Shown here in pieces: positions 26,576 through 35,422 of a stretch of DNA of 64,000 bases. The notes under the pieces were generated by a model that saw only the letters and a list, made by a program, of their open reading frames with translations, did no database searches and was not told the origin of the DNA. A program made the position numbers and the translations under genes. Positions within the stretch are counted from its first letter, which is position 1. The number at the start of each line of letters is the position of its first letter. Source of the stretch: RYN-428 sp035551995 (GTDB lineage Bacteria; Planctomycetota; Phycisphaerae; Tepidisphaerales; Tepidisphaeraceae); contig DASZME010000061.1 of the NCBI GenBank assembly GCA_035551995.1, positions 1 to 64,000 of the forward strand. Direction: 5' to 3'.

Positions 26576-28933
26576 ATGAATATGTTCTACCCGCGAAAAT
26601 TGAGTGGGCTTGCTTTTGGACTGGGCGTGCCTGCCTTGATTGTTATTATCGCCGCAGGGCCGACGCGCGGCGGAAGCATTTTCGACGACGATTGGACGCC
26701 GCCCAAGTCGCTATTGCGACCGACGCCAGCCTCGCCCTTGCCGATCGCCCCTACTCTGGCCGCAACTCAGAGTTCGCCCGCATCAAGTACGCCAGCCCCG
26801 GTTGACGGGAAAATTCCGTCCGCGCCGCCAACAACCGCCGCCTTCGGTGAATTCGCGCACGCGGGAAGGCTCGCAATTCCGGACAAGGCAAAATTGGCGA
26901 CATCGCGAGGACTGTTCAAGGAAGTCTTTGCCGAGCCCTTGAAGGATCGTTCCGTTTTGGCGCGGCGAACGCTGGCACATACCCTGCTTGAAGATGCAGC
27001 GAAGCCCGACCGGACGCCCGCCGATCGTTTTGCGCTGCTCGGTGGCGCGATTCAAGCCGCTCGGGAAGGGGCCGATCTGCCCCTCTGCTTTGAGGCCGCT
27101 GAAACGATGGCCAGATCCTTCGACATCGACGATCTGAGCCTCAAGCTCGATGCCGCAAACCGGATAAGTCTGCGCGGCGACTCGCAAGGCGCCGCGGTGG
27201 AAAACGTCACCGCCGGCCTTGAATTCGTGAATTCGCTTGTGGCTGCGGAGGATTTTACGGATGCAATTCATTTGGTGACGCTACTACGGTCCGCCGCCGC
27301 CAACGACATAACGCTGAAATTGGCCCTTCAGCGACAGAGTCAGAATCTGGGACAACTGGAGGTTGCCCGCAATCGGTATCAGCCGTTCGCCGATAAATTA
27401 AAGGCGTCTCCAAACGACGCCGTCGCGAATTTCGAGGTCGGCGCTTATTACGCCCTGAAACTCGGGCAGTGGGAACGGGGACTGCCGTTTCTGGCTCGTG
27501 GCGAGAATGCGGAAGTCAGGACGCTGGCGGCGCTCGAACTCTCGAAGCCGGAGAAAACCGAAGATTTGTTACGACTCGGCAACGGATGGTGGAACCTGGC
27601 AAATCCATCCGATGTTGCTCACGATCCCTTCGCGCGACACGCCGCTAAAATTTACCTGCCTCTTCTGGACGCTACGACAGGCCTGCAAAAGGAAGCGTTG
27701 GAAGGGAGAATCGCCAAGGCATCCGATGCGGAAAGCTCGCCGGCGCCGGTCACCATTTTCAACGATATCGGCAAATCGCGGCGTGTTTTGTTTTGTATTT
27801 CGGAAAGCGGATCGATGCTCGACAAGATGGCAACGGTGAAAGATCAATTGGCCATCGCCGTGCGCGGCTTGTCGTCGCAGCAAGCATTCGGCATCATCTT
27901 CTACAGGGGCGAAGGCATCGACTCGCTAAGTTCATCCCTTCTTCCGGCATCCGCGCAAAACAAGCAAAAGGCGATTGATTTTCTTACGAAGGTGATCGCG
28001 GGCGGAACGTCGAACCCGTTACCGGCGCTGACCGCCGCCTTTCAGGAAAACCCCGACACGATCTATTTTTTCATCTCCATTTTTCCTGATGACAACGCCG
28101 CATTGTCTCGAATTCGAACGCTCAACCACCTCAAGAAAGTCAAGATCCACACACTTGTTTTCGATCAAAATATTCCCGAGGCCGAGAAGCTGAATACCGA
28201 AAGAACGCTACAGACAATCGCTTCGGACAACGGCGGCACATACAAGATGGTGGATGTCAACAACATTAACGTGGGTTCGACCGTTCGGCCCTCGACGAAC
28301 ACGCCGTCAATCCCAAATTCCAAGAGCGGCGCAGGTGAATCCTGGGTCCAGATTTTTAACGGAAAAGACTTGACGGGATGGTCCGTCGATGGCGGAGACC
28401 CCGCAACCTGGATCGTCCGGGACGGCGTCATCGTGGCGCTGGGGCAAGACTACCGTACGCGAAATTACCTTCTCTCCGAGCGGGAATATTCCAACTATAT
28501 CCTGCGATTTGATTTCATGCTCGATAGAGGCGCCGGAGGCGGCGTTGCGTTCCGTGCCGTTCCAGGGGAACGGATGCCATACCCCAATGGCCCCGCGGGC
28601 TTTGACCACCCCATTCTCAAGCTCCTCGATATCCCGGGGAAAGAAGAAACGGGAACGACTCACTGGTTGAACGGCAATATGTACGTAAAGCCCAAACACA
28701 CGGCCCAGATGCTTCCAGCCGGGTCGTGGAATAGTATGGAAATTAACGTGAAAATTCACGAGGTGTCCGTATTTGTGAACGGCAAATTGGTGACTATTGA
28801 CGGTGTCGCGCCTGGCGTGCGATTTGCGGACGGAAGTCTCCCGGGCCTAAACCGGGTGAAGGGCCGGATCGGTTTTCAAAAGCACCACGGAACAGAGCGT
28901 TTCCGAAATATTGAAATCCGCGAGATGCCATAG
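26576..28933 (+). CDS. Exported VWA-like / DUF1080 (3-keto-disaccharide hydrolase-type) fusion protein
   Basis: A 785-residue protein with a hydrophobic N-terminal segment ('LAFGLGVPALIVIIAAGPTR'), probably a signal or anchor. A Pro/Ala/Ser/Thr-rich linker follows (about residues 45-90). A helical repeat-like region (90-395) is then followed by a von Willebrand A-like domain (about 400-560) and a C-terminal concanavalin-like DUF1080 domain (about 585-785). The last begins 'WVQIFNGKDLTGWSVDGGDP' and ends 'RIGFQKHHGTERFRNIEIRE'. In the VWA domain the MIDAS motif is altered: 'FCISESGSM' has Ser where the metal-binding Asp belongs. DUF1080 domains are common in planctomycetes and include 3-keto-disaccharide hydrolases. 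The combined function is unknown. Confidence 0.85.
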   Translation: MNMFYPRKLSGLAFGLGVPALIVIIAAGPTRGGSIFDDDWTPPKSLLRPTPASPLPIAPTLAATQSSPASSTPAPVDGKIPSAPPTTAAFGEFAHAGRLAIPDKAKLATSRGLFKEVFAEPLKDRSVLARRTLAHTLLEDAAKPDRTPADRFALLGGAIQAAREGADLPLCFEAAETMARSFDIDDLSLKLDAANRISLRGDSQGAAVENVTAGLEFVNSLVAAEDFTDAIHLVTLLRSAAANDITLKLALQRQSQNLGQLEVARNRYQPFADKLKASPNDAVANFEVGAYYALKLGQWERGLPFLARGENAEVRTLAALELSKPEKTEDLLRLGNGWWNLANPSDVAHDPFARHAAKIYLPLLDATTGLQKEALEGRIAKASDAESSPAPVTIFNDIGKSRRVLFCISESGSMLDKMATVKDQLAIAVRGLSSQQAFGIIFYRGEGIDSLSSSLLPASAQNKQKAIDFLTKVIAGGTSNPLPALTAAFQENPDTIYFFISIFPDDNAALSRIRTLNHLKKVKIHTLVFDQNIPEAEKLNTERTLQTIASDNGGTYKMVDVNNINVGSTVRPSTNTPSIPNSKSGAGESWVQIFNGKDLTGWSVDGGDPATWIVRDGVIVALGQDYRTRNYLLSEREYSNYILRFDFMLDRGAGGGVAFRAVPGERMPYPNGPAGFDHPILKLLDIPGKEETGTTHWLNGNMYVKPKHTAQMLPAGSWNSMEINVKIHEVSVFVNGKLVTIDGVAPGVRFADGSLPGLNRVKGRIGFQKHHGTERFRNIEIREMP

Positions 28934-29144
28934 ACGGGCTGTTAGCATGTCGAAGGTTTTTCGTGGAAAGTTCTTCGCAGAACTGAAGATGAAATTAATC
29001 TTGCGCGTCCCCTTAATTGACGGGATTCGACCGACCGGTTAACGTTGTCAACCTTTCCCCCTTTGGAATCGTAGTAAGAAGATGGAAAAAGCGGCGCCGA
29101 TCGGCGTCATTTCGAGAAATCGACAGCAACGAAAGAAGTGAACA

Positions 29145-29699
29145 ATGCGCGCCAGTGAAATTCGCAAGGGAACGGCCGTGATCATGGAAGGCAAGCTTTT
29201 TGTGGTGACCGACGCCAACCATAACACGCCGGGCAACCTGCGAGCCAAGGTGCAGTTCAAGCTTCGCGACGTGACCAAGGGCACGATCATGGACAAGCGG
29301 GTCGGCGCCACCGAAGACATCGAAACGACCGTGCTCGATAGCCGAAATGTCGAATATCTCTACAGCGACAACGAAGGCCACTGGCTCATGGACCTGGAGA
29401 ATTATGAGCAGAACCCAATTTCCAAGGAAGTGTTCGGCGACGACATCAAGTACCTCAAGCCCAATACCCAGCTCACGGCGTTGTTCCACGACGGAAAGCT
29501 GATCAGCTATGAATTGCCGAAGAACGTCGATTTGAAGGTGACCGACACTGCGCCGGGCATCAAAGGCGCGACGGCCACCAATCAGATGAAAGACGCCGAA
29601 CTTGAGACGGGGCTCAAGACGCGCGTTCCGCCGTTTATCGAAGTGGGCGAAACGATCCGCATCAGCACTGAAACCGGCGGCTATTTGAGCCGGTCGTAA
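29145..29699 (+). CDS. efp: Translation elongation factor P
   Basis: A 184-residue three-domain factor that helps ribosomes through polyproline stretches. It has the KOW-like N-domain ('MRASEIRKGTAVIMEGKLFV'), the central OB domain and the C-terminal OB domain ending 'VGETIRISTETGGYLSRS'. The length is normal. The tip loop that normally carries a modified Lys or Arg reads 'NTPGNLRAKVQFKL'. Asn occupies the position of E. coli Lys34, and Leu-Arg follow instead of Gly-Gln. Modification by EpmA or EarP at that site is therefore not expected. The ATG has a weak AAGAAG ribosome binding site. A strong terminator follows 22 bp after the stop, so the gene is probably monocistronic. Confidence 0.95.
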   Translation: MRASEIRKGTAVIMEGKLFVVTDANHNTPGNLRAKVQFKLRDVTKGTIMDKRVGATEDIETTVLDSRNVEYLYSDNEGHWLMDLENYEQNPISKEVFGDDIKYLKPNTQLTALFHDGKLISYELPKNVDLKVTDTAPGIKGATATNQMKDAELETGLKTRVPPFIEVGETIRISTETGGYLSRS

Positions 29700-29720
29700 T
29701 TCACGACTTGGTTTTTTTCC

Positions 29721-29780
29721 AAAAGCTCCGCCGCCCGACTCCGCTATTGGATAGCCGAGACGCGCGGCGGAGCTTTTTTT
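29721..29780 (+). terminator. Intrinsic terminator of efp
   Basis: Perfect 14-bp arms (29721-29734 and 29764-29777) enclose a 29-nt loop and end in a run of T. The outer pairs are A-T, so the hairpin could also work in the opposite direction for the convergent membrane protein gene. Confidence 0.85.
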
Positions 29781-29838
29781 CGCGCGGACGACATCCGGTG
29801 TCCTGACGATTCTCCGGTAGTTCGTGCACCGATCGTCG

Positions 29839-30369
29839 TCAGAGCTGCGGTTGCTCGGCAGGTGAAACGATCAGCGGCTCGAACCCCCTCTGTTCCTCGA
29901 TCGACACATGCTTTATCGACCCAAACGATTTGATCAAATGATATATCAGTTGAGTCAGCGCCAAAATAATCAGGGCGACGACTGCGCCGCCAATGTACGC
30001 GGGGGGGCTAAGGCCCTGTCCAAGCCCCTGCCCGAGCCACATCACGACAAAAGAGGCTGCGACACACAAGGCCAAGACAAGTTGAATCGAAGCCAAAATT
30101 AACCCGGTGACAATGGCCCAGTAGCGTCGTCGCTTGAGGAAGTACGCGATGACCAGATATGCGGCCCCCGGTACGAGATAGACAATCGCCGCCAAGAAAT
30201 AAATCGAAAGAAACGAGATCATTACGCCGCCCAATCGGCGACGGGCCATCATGAGGATCGGCGCCAACGCGAGCAATCCGAAACTGACCAATATGATCCC
30301 CAGCAGCCGCGTGGAGCGTATGGCCAGGTGCAGCGGGCGTTGCGGATCGCCTTTGGGCGGTATCGCCAT
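29839..30369 (-). CDS. Four-helix membrane protein of unknown function
   Basis: A 176-residue protein with four clear hydrophobic helices ('LLGIILVSFGLLALAPILMM', 'IYFLAAIVYLVPGAAYLVIA', 'AIVTGLILASIQLVLALCVA' and 'IGGAVVALIILALTQLIYHL'). The ends are short, hydrophilic and Pro-rich. No enzymatic motif is visible and no family is recognised. An AGGGAG ribosome binding site 8 nt upstream supports the ATG at 30369. It lies 61 bp downstream of the adenylate kinase gene on the same strand, so the two may be co-transcribed. Confidence 0.65.
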   Translation of the reverse strand: MAIPPKGDPQRPLHLAIRSTRLLGIILVSFGLLALAPILMMARRRLGGVMISFLSIYFLAAIVYLVPGAAYLVIAYFLKRRRYWAIVTGLILASIQLVLALCVAASFVVMWLGQGLGQGLSPPAYIGGAVVALIILALTQLIYHLIKSFGSIKHVSIEEQRGFEPLIVSPAEQPQL

Positions 30370-30430
30370 CGGATTCTCCCTTGAGGTATCGGCAATTCCT
30401 TGCCGGGGCCGCGAACGCGGCCGATTCCGA

Positions 30431-31069
30431 CTAAGGATGGCTTTCGTAATCGCGATCCATCGTTTCCTTGAGCGGCGTCAAGACTTTCACGATTTCGCCG
30501 AGCACGCGGATTTGCGATAGCGTCGCGTCAATTCGGGTCACCAGTTCCCTGGGATACAGATCGAGCACCGGGCGCGTTTCTTTCTCGAAGACATCCATCC
30601 GTTTGTTGATCACCACGTCGCTGGCGTCGTCAAATCGATTTTCCTTGAGCGCCCGGCGGCGGAGCCGTTCGACCATCTTGGCCTTCTCGGCCCGCAGGTA
30701 GATGATCGCCGACACCTCGATAATGTTTTTCAGCAGGTGTTGCTGCGTGGTATTTCGCGGCAATCCATCAAGAACCAGGAATTCGGTGGTGGGCCGAAAC
30801 TGGTTGATCATCTCCATGCCTTGAATGTACTGGCGCCAGAGTTTGATGGTAAATTCATCGGGCACGAGTTCGCCGCGGCCGGCATATTCCTGAAACTTGC
30901 GGCCCATATCGCTTTGCAGATCGAGCGAGCGGAAAATATCGCCGGTGGCGCTGTGGTAAAAGCCGGGAATGGTGCCGATGATCTTGCCTTGTGTCCCTTT
31001 GCCGCTGCCGGGGGCGCCGAAAAGGAGGATGGTGCGGTAGAGTCGCCGGGGGGAAGATGAATCGCTCAT
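30431..31069 (-). CDS. adk: Adenylate kinase-like nucleoside monophosphate kinase
   Basis: A 212-residue P-loop kinase that transfers phosphate between ATP and AMP (or a related NMP). The P-loop is 'ILLFGAPGSGKGTQGKII' (about residues 14-31). The NMP-binding region is 'YHSATGDIFRSLDLQSDMGR', and 'FLVLDGLPRNTTQQHLL' holds the DG-[FL]-P-R motif with Leu. The LID region is short ('RRALKENRFDDASDVVINKR'), without zinc-binding Cys residues, as in short-form adenylate kinases. 'GTIPGFYHSATGD' replaces the usual 'yHISTGD'. It may therefore be a second, divergent Adk rather than the housekeeping copy, which normally sits in the ribosomal protein cluster. Confidence 0.85.
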   Translation of the reverse strand: MSDSSSPRRLYRTILLFGAPGSGKGTQGKIIGTIPGFYHSATGDIFRSLDLQSDMGRKFQEYAGRGELVPDEFTIKLWRQYIQGMEMINQFRPTTEFLVLDGLPRNTTQQHLLKNIIEVSAIIYLRAEKAKMVERLRRRALKENRFDDASDVVINKRMDVFEKETRPVLDLYPRELVTRIDATLSQIRVLGEIVKVLTPLKETMDRDYESHP

Positions 31070-31284
31070 ATCTCGTCCGATTGCGCCATTGATTTATTAA
31101 GTTGAGGGTACTTCTTTGCATTGAACAGTACCGCAAAACATAACAAAGGCCAATGACCGATAACCAATAACTTCAAATGACGTGGCGAGGCTGTCGCAAT
31201 ATTTCGCATCACGGGCAATCCTTCTAGAGCATTTTTTCAGATTGCTGGCGCGTCCAACGTGCGTGGGAATCCGTTTCATCACCC
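31070..31284. other. Gene-free stretch
   Basis: Part of the 376-bp gap between adk and the frameshifted Rpn gene. It is richer in A+T than the surroundings and must contain the adk promoter. No gene or clear motif was found before the inverted repeat that begins at 31285. Confidence 0.5.
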
Positions 31285-31366
31285 GACGCCGGTTCTGAGC
31301 TACTCCGAAGAGCCGGATCGAAGCGCCGCGGAATCCGGCTCTTCGGAGTACCTCAGAACCGGCGTC
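31285..31366. repeat. Long near-perfect inverted repeat
   Basis: Two 34-bp arms (31285-31318 and 31333-31366) are complementary at 33 of 34 positions around a 14-nt centre. The arms start GACGCCGGTTCTGAG. There is no T-run, so a simple terminator is unlikely. It lies 80 bp upstream of the frameshifted Rpn/DUF4351 gene and looks like a dispersed palindromic element. No second copy was found in the window. Confidence 0.8.
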
Positions 31367-31445
31367 ACCACCAAACGCTCAGCCACGCGATCGTTAACAA
31401 ATCGTCGCACGCGCTACCAAACCGAAAAACGCTAAGATCGACGGC

Positions 31446-32355
31446 ATGGACCACGATCGGCTCTTCAAAGAACTGCTCACCACCTTCTTCGTCGAATTCA
31501 TCGAATTGTTTTTCCCAAAAGTAGCCGCGGCCCTCGACCGCGAAAGTATTGAGTTTCTCGACAAGGAAATTTTCATCGACCTCGGTTCGAGAGAGCGCAA
31601 CGAAGTCGATTTGGCGGCCAAAGTACGTCTGCTCAGCAAAGAGGCGTACATCCTCATTCATGTGGAAAACCAGGCCTATTGGCAGTTCGGCTTTCCCAGG
31701 CGGATGTTCGATTACTTCGCGCCTCTTCATCGGAAATTCGACATGCCGGTTTATCCTATCGCGATTTTTTCTTATGACCGACCGCTCACCCCAGCCGTCG
31801 ATCGTTATGAAGTCGTGGCTTTCGATTTGTCTGTTCTGCAATTTCAATTCCGATCGATCCAGCTCAATCGAATGAATTGGCGGGATTTTCTAAGTAAGCC
31901 AAATCCGGTGGCCGGCGCGCTGATGACCAAGATGAATATCGAGCCCACTGACCGGCCTCGCGTGAAACTCGAATGCCTGCATGCTCGCAACGCTAAAATT
32001 GAATCCGGCAAAGTCTGAATTGATTGGCGTATTCATGAACTCCTACTTGAAGCTGACAGCGGCGGAGGCCGTGGTGTATAATCAGGAACTTCAGACGATT
32101 GAACCCGAAATGAAGGATTTTATTATGCAAGTAACGAATGAATGGACGGAGATGGGCGAGGCCAAAGGTCGGGCGAATATGGTCACGCGGCAAATCCGAC
32201 GGCGGTTTGGCGAGTTGCCGGCGGAGCTGGATGATGCCATCCGTCAATTGACCAGCGACCAACTTGATCATTTCGGCGAGGCCCTATTCGATTTCAAAAC
32301 GCCCGCTGACGCCCAGGCATGGCTCGCTCAATGCGTTCGCTCAGATCGCCAATAA
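31446..32355 (+). pseudogene. Frameshifted Rpn-family PD-(D/E)XK nuclease with DUF4351 tail
   Basis: The first frame (31446-32018) opens like the Rpn/transposase-31 family: 'DHDRLFKELLTTFFVEFIEL', a nuclease-type 'KEIFIDLGSRERNEVDL' and 'AYILIHVENQAYWQFGFPRR' with the E-x-Q core. It goes out of frame after 'VKLECL' near 31980. The family sequence resumes at once in the next frame (31981-32355): 'MLATLKLNPAKSELI', then a DUF4351-like tail ('IRRRFGELPAELDDAIRQLT'). A net change of one or two bases near 31980 explains the break. An ATG lies exactly at the junction, so restart of translation could still yield the tail. The full-length protein would have been about 300 residues. Confidence 0.8.
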
Positions 32356-32385
32356 TCATCATCGGGCCGCAATCGCTTCATCACC

Positions 32386-34389
32386 TTACGCTTCATCCTT
32401 TTCCTTCAGCTTCGCGAGCACGCTAAGATCCTCCAGCGTCGTCGTATCGCCTTTCACTTCGCCCCCGGCGGCCAATTCCTTGAGCAGACGCCGCATGATT
32501 TTGCCGCTACGGGTCTTGGGAAGAGCCTCGGTGAAACGGATCTGATCCGGGCGGGCGAGGGCGCCGATCTGCTTGGCGACCCAGGCGGTCAATTCCTTCT
32601 TGAGCGCTTCGCTGGGTTGGCGCGTCTTGTCGAGCGTGACGAAACAGGCGATTCCCTGCCCCTTCATCTCGTGCGGCATCCCCACCACCGCCGCCTCGGC
32701 GACCGCTTCATGCGCGACCAGCGCGCTTTCGATTTCCATCGTGCCCAGCCGATGGCCCGACACGTTGATGACGTCGTCCACGCGCCCCATGATCCAGAAA
32801 TATCCGTCGGCGTCGCGCCGCGCGCCGTCGCCGGTGAAGTAAACGCCCGGCACGTCCGACCAATACTGGCGGACGTAACGATCCGGATCATTGAAGATCC
32901 CGCGAAGCATCGCCGGCCAGGGCTTGCGCACGACGAGCAATCCGCCCTGGTTCGGCCCCATCTCCTTGCCGGCTCGATCGACGATGGCCGCATCGACGCC
33001 GAAAAACGGCAGCGTGGCGGTGCCCGGCTTGGTGGGCGTGGCGCCGGGGATCGGCGTGATCATGATCATGCCGGTTTCGGTCTGCCACCACGTATCCACG
33101 ATCGGACAACGATCGCCGCCGATCACTTCGCGATACCACATCCACGCTTGCGGATTGATCGGCTCGCCGACGGTGCCCAGGAGTCGAAGCGACGTTAGAT
33201 CGTGCTTGTCCGCCAGATCGCGCCCGGCTCGCATGAACGCGCGGATGGCGGTCGGCGCGGTGTAAAACACGGTAACCCGATGGCGTTCGATCATCGCCCA
33301 AAAGCGTGAAAAATCGGGGAAATTCGGAGCGCCCTCGTACATCAGCGTGGTGGCGCCGTTGCTGAGGAGGCCGTACAGGACATAGCTATGGCCGGTGATC
33401 CAGCCGATGTCGGCCGAGCACCAATAGACGTCGTTTTCCTTGAGATCAAAAACGTAGCGGGACGTGACGTTGGTTCCGACGAGGAAGCCGCCGGTCGTAT
33501 GTTGGATGCCTTTGGGTTTTCCGGTCGATCCGCTGGTGTAGAGGACAAACAACGTATCCTCGGCGTCCATTTCCTCGGCCGGGCAGTCGGCGCTTTGGTC
33601 CTTGACGATCTCATGCCACCAGACGTCGCGGCCGGGCGTCCATTTGATATCGATCGGGGTCGTCGGCGCCGATCCGACGCGCCGCAAAACGACGACGGAC
33701 TTCACGCGATCGGTCTTGGTCAGCGCGTCGTCCACGTTAGCCTTGAGCGGCACGACCGCACCGCGCCGGAATCCGCCGTCGGCGGTAATGATCACGTCGC
33801 TTTGAGCGTCTTCCACGCGATCGGCGATCGCCTGGCTGCTGAATCCGCCGAAGATGACCGAATGTGCCGCTCCGATCCGGGCGCAGGCGAGCATCGCCAC
33901 CGCCGCCTCGGGAACCATCGGCATATAAATCGTGACGCGATCTCCCTTTTTCACGCCGAGTTTTTTCAACGCGTTGGCGAACCGACAGACCTGATCCTTG
34001 AGTTGAGCGAACGTGACGCGAAGGACGGTTCCGCCGGAATGCATCCCTTCGCTTTCAGGCTCGCCTTCCCACAAGAGGGCGGTTTTATCCCCCCTGCCGG
34101 CTTCGATCTGCGCGTCGAGGCAGTTATAGGCGGCATTGAGCTTTCCGCCCACAAACCACTTTGCGTTGGGCGATTTCCAATCGAGGACCGTATCCCACTT
34201 TTTAAACCAGTGCAGTCCCTGAGCCATCTTTCCCCAAAACCCCTCTGGATCGTCAATCGATTCGCGGTAGAGCGTTTGATATTCTTCGAGCGATTTGACA
34301 TGCGCGTGGCGCGCGAATTCCGCCGGCGGCGGAAAGACGCGTTGTTCCTGGAGGGATGATTCGATGCCGCCGTTTGATTCTTCGGACAT
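32386..34389 (-). CDS. acs: Acetyl-coenzyme A synthetase
   Basis: A 667-residue AMP-forming synthetase that makes acetyl-CoA from acetate, ATP and CoA. Key motifs are 'TLFVLYTSGSTGKPKGIQHT' (P-loop), 'WWQTETGMIMITPIPGATPT', 'YFTGDGARRDADGYFWIMGR' and the acetylation-site motif 'LPKTRSGKIMRRLLKELAAG', with the conserved Lys regulated by Pat/CobB-type acetylation. The length is typical (about 650). The ATG at 34389 was preferred to a TTG at 34431. The last residues 'DLSVLAKLKEKDEA' are normal for the family. It stands alone. Its stop lies 30 bp from the end of the frameshifted Rpn gene, which is convergent. Confidence 0.95.
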   Translation of the reverse strand: MSEESNGGIESSLQEQRVFPPPAEFARHAHVKSLEEYQTLYRESIDDPEGFWGKMAQGLHWFKKWDTVLDWKSPNAKWFVGGKLNAAYNCLDAQIEAGRGDKTALLWEGEPESEGMHSGGTVLRVTFAQLKDQVCRFANALKKLGVKKGDRVTIYMPMVPEAAVAMLACARIGAAHSVIFGGFSSQAIADRVEDAQSDVIITADGGFRRGAVVPLKANVDDALTKTDRVKSVVVLRRVGSAPTTPIDIKWTPGRDVWWHEIVKDQSADCPAEEMDAEDTLFVLYTSGSTGKPKGIQHTTGGFLVGTNVTSRYVFDLKENDVYWCSADIGWITGHSYVLYGLLSNGATTLMYEGAPNFPDFSRFWAMIERHRVTVFYTAPTAIRAFMRAGRDLADKHDLTSLRLLGTVGEPINPQAWMWYREVIGGDRCPIVDTWWQTETGMIMITPIPGATPTKPGTATLPFFGVDAAIVDRAGKEMGPNQGGLLVVRKPWPAMLRGIFNDPDRYVRQYWSDVPGVYFTGDGARRDADGYFWIMGRVDDVINVSGHRLGTMEIESALVAHEAVAEAAVVGMPHEMKGQGIACFVTLDKTRQPSEALKKELTAWVAKQIGALARPDQIRFTEALPKTRSGKIMRRLLKELAAGGEVKGDTTTLEDLSVLAKLKEKDEA

Positions 34390-34454
34390 ATGATTTTTCC
34401 TGTCGATCGTCGCCTCGCGCCTGACCGCCAATAAGGATCACTCAGAGAATCCGC

Positions 34455-34502
34455 TCCTGCTCCGTCTCCCTTTGAGGGAGCGGGCTGGGGTGAGGGTGAG
34501 GC
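34455..34502. repeat. Short GC-rich palindrome related to repeat family A
   Basis: A 'TCTCCCTTTGAGGGAG' hairpin followed by GGGCTGGGGTGAGGGTG resembles one half of the family A elements (hairpin then G-rich GGGT tract) but differs in its loop. It lies just upstream of acs in a region of about 280 bp without other features. Confidence 0.4.
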
Positions 34503-34670
34503 CGATATCCAAAACTTCGTGCGCACAAACCGTAGCCTCCTATTTACCGCACCCGATCGCGCCCGTCCACATTGCCCCGGCTTTCGCATTCTTTCACAAT
34601 CGCCTTGAGCACAGCGTCAAGGTATTGAGTAAGTGATCGTCCGGATATCGCAGAACAGATGACCGTGCCT

Positions 34671-35126
34671 CTAAGAGGAAACGGCAATGGGGACTTCATG
34701 ATATTCCAGCGCCCATTCCCTCATATACCGTACCTGTTTCGGCATGATCCGATAAATCACAAGTTGCGGGTTATCCAAGCTGCCCAGATATTGCCGCATC
34801 AGCGCGTTGGCGTCCCAGATTTCCTGGAGCAGCGGTCGGTCGGTCACGATTTCGGCGACGCCGGTGATGCGCACCTGATTGTGCTCGGCGTCCATGTAAC
34901 ACAACTCGACTTTCGGATCGGCCGCGATCTCGGCGGTCTTGTGATAAAACCGAAGATTGGCGACGTAGACAGTGAACCCGTCGGTCTTCACCGGCGACAC
35001 CGGCCGCACGCGCGGTTGATCGCCGTCCACGGTGGCAAGATTCGGGAATCGATCCGCCGCTACGACGGCTAGGGCAAGATTCAGCAATTCGCCGGGTTCG
35101 ATCGGTTTGGGGGTTGGTTTGGGCAT
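34671..35126 (-). CDS. Pyridoxamine 5'-phosphate oxidase-fold protein
   Basis: A 151-residue flavin-binding split-barrel protein of the general PNPOx-like superfamily. The sequence 'RFPNLATVDGDQPRVRPVSP' (about residues 26-45) and 'TVYVANLRFYHKTAEIAADP' are the two strands that bind FMN or F420. 'VELCYMDAEHNQVRITGVAE' follows. Proteins like this are mostly small, uncharacterised flavoproteins, so no specific reaction is claimed. The stop is close to 34671, and the start at 35126 is preceded by TACAAT 6 nt upstream without a Shine-Dalgarno sequence. Confidence 0.85.
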   Translation of the reverse strand: MPKPTPKPIEPGELLNLALAVVAADRFPNLATVDGDQPRVRPVSPVKTDGFTVYVANLRFYHKTAEIAADPKVELCYMDAEHNQVRITGVAEIVTDRPLLQEIWDANALMRQYLGSLDNPQLVIYRIMPKQVRYMREWALEYHEVPIAVSS

Positions 35127-35132
35127 GTCCGC

Positions 35133-35138
35133 ATTGTA
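35133..35138 (-). promoter_or_regulatory. -10 box of the PNPOx-like gene
   Basis: TACAAT on the minus strand ends 6 nt before the ATG at 35126, so the mRNA would begin at the start codon. No clear -35 box. Confidence 0.3.
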
Positions 35139-35422
35139 ACGGTTGAAGCCGTTTGTACGCCAGACGGAGAAGGTCGAGCGCGCTCGCCGATTGTTCGATC
35201 GCCGACAAATGATTGACGGTCGAATCGCCGCAGGTGCGCTGGATACCTGTGAGCGATGGCCTTTAAGAAATGCTCGCGTGGGCGTGGTTCGGCGTCACAG
35301 GGCAGGGCGACCTCTGTCCGCCCACGAAAACGAAGCGGCGAGACGATGACGCATTCTTGAAAATGATTGAACGGGAACACGGAGCGGTAAGGGATCGCCC
35401 ATGCTGTTCGCAATGAGCGACG

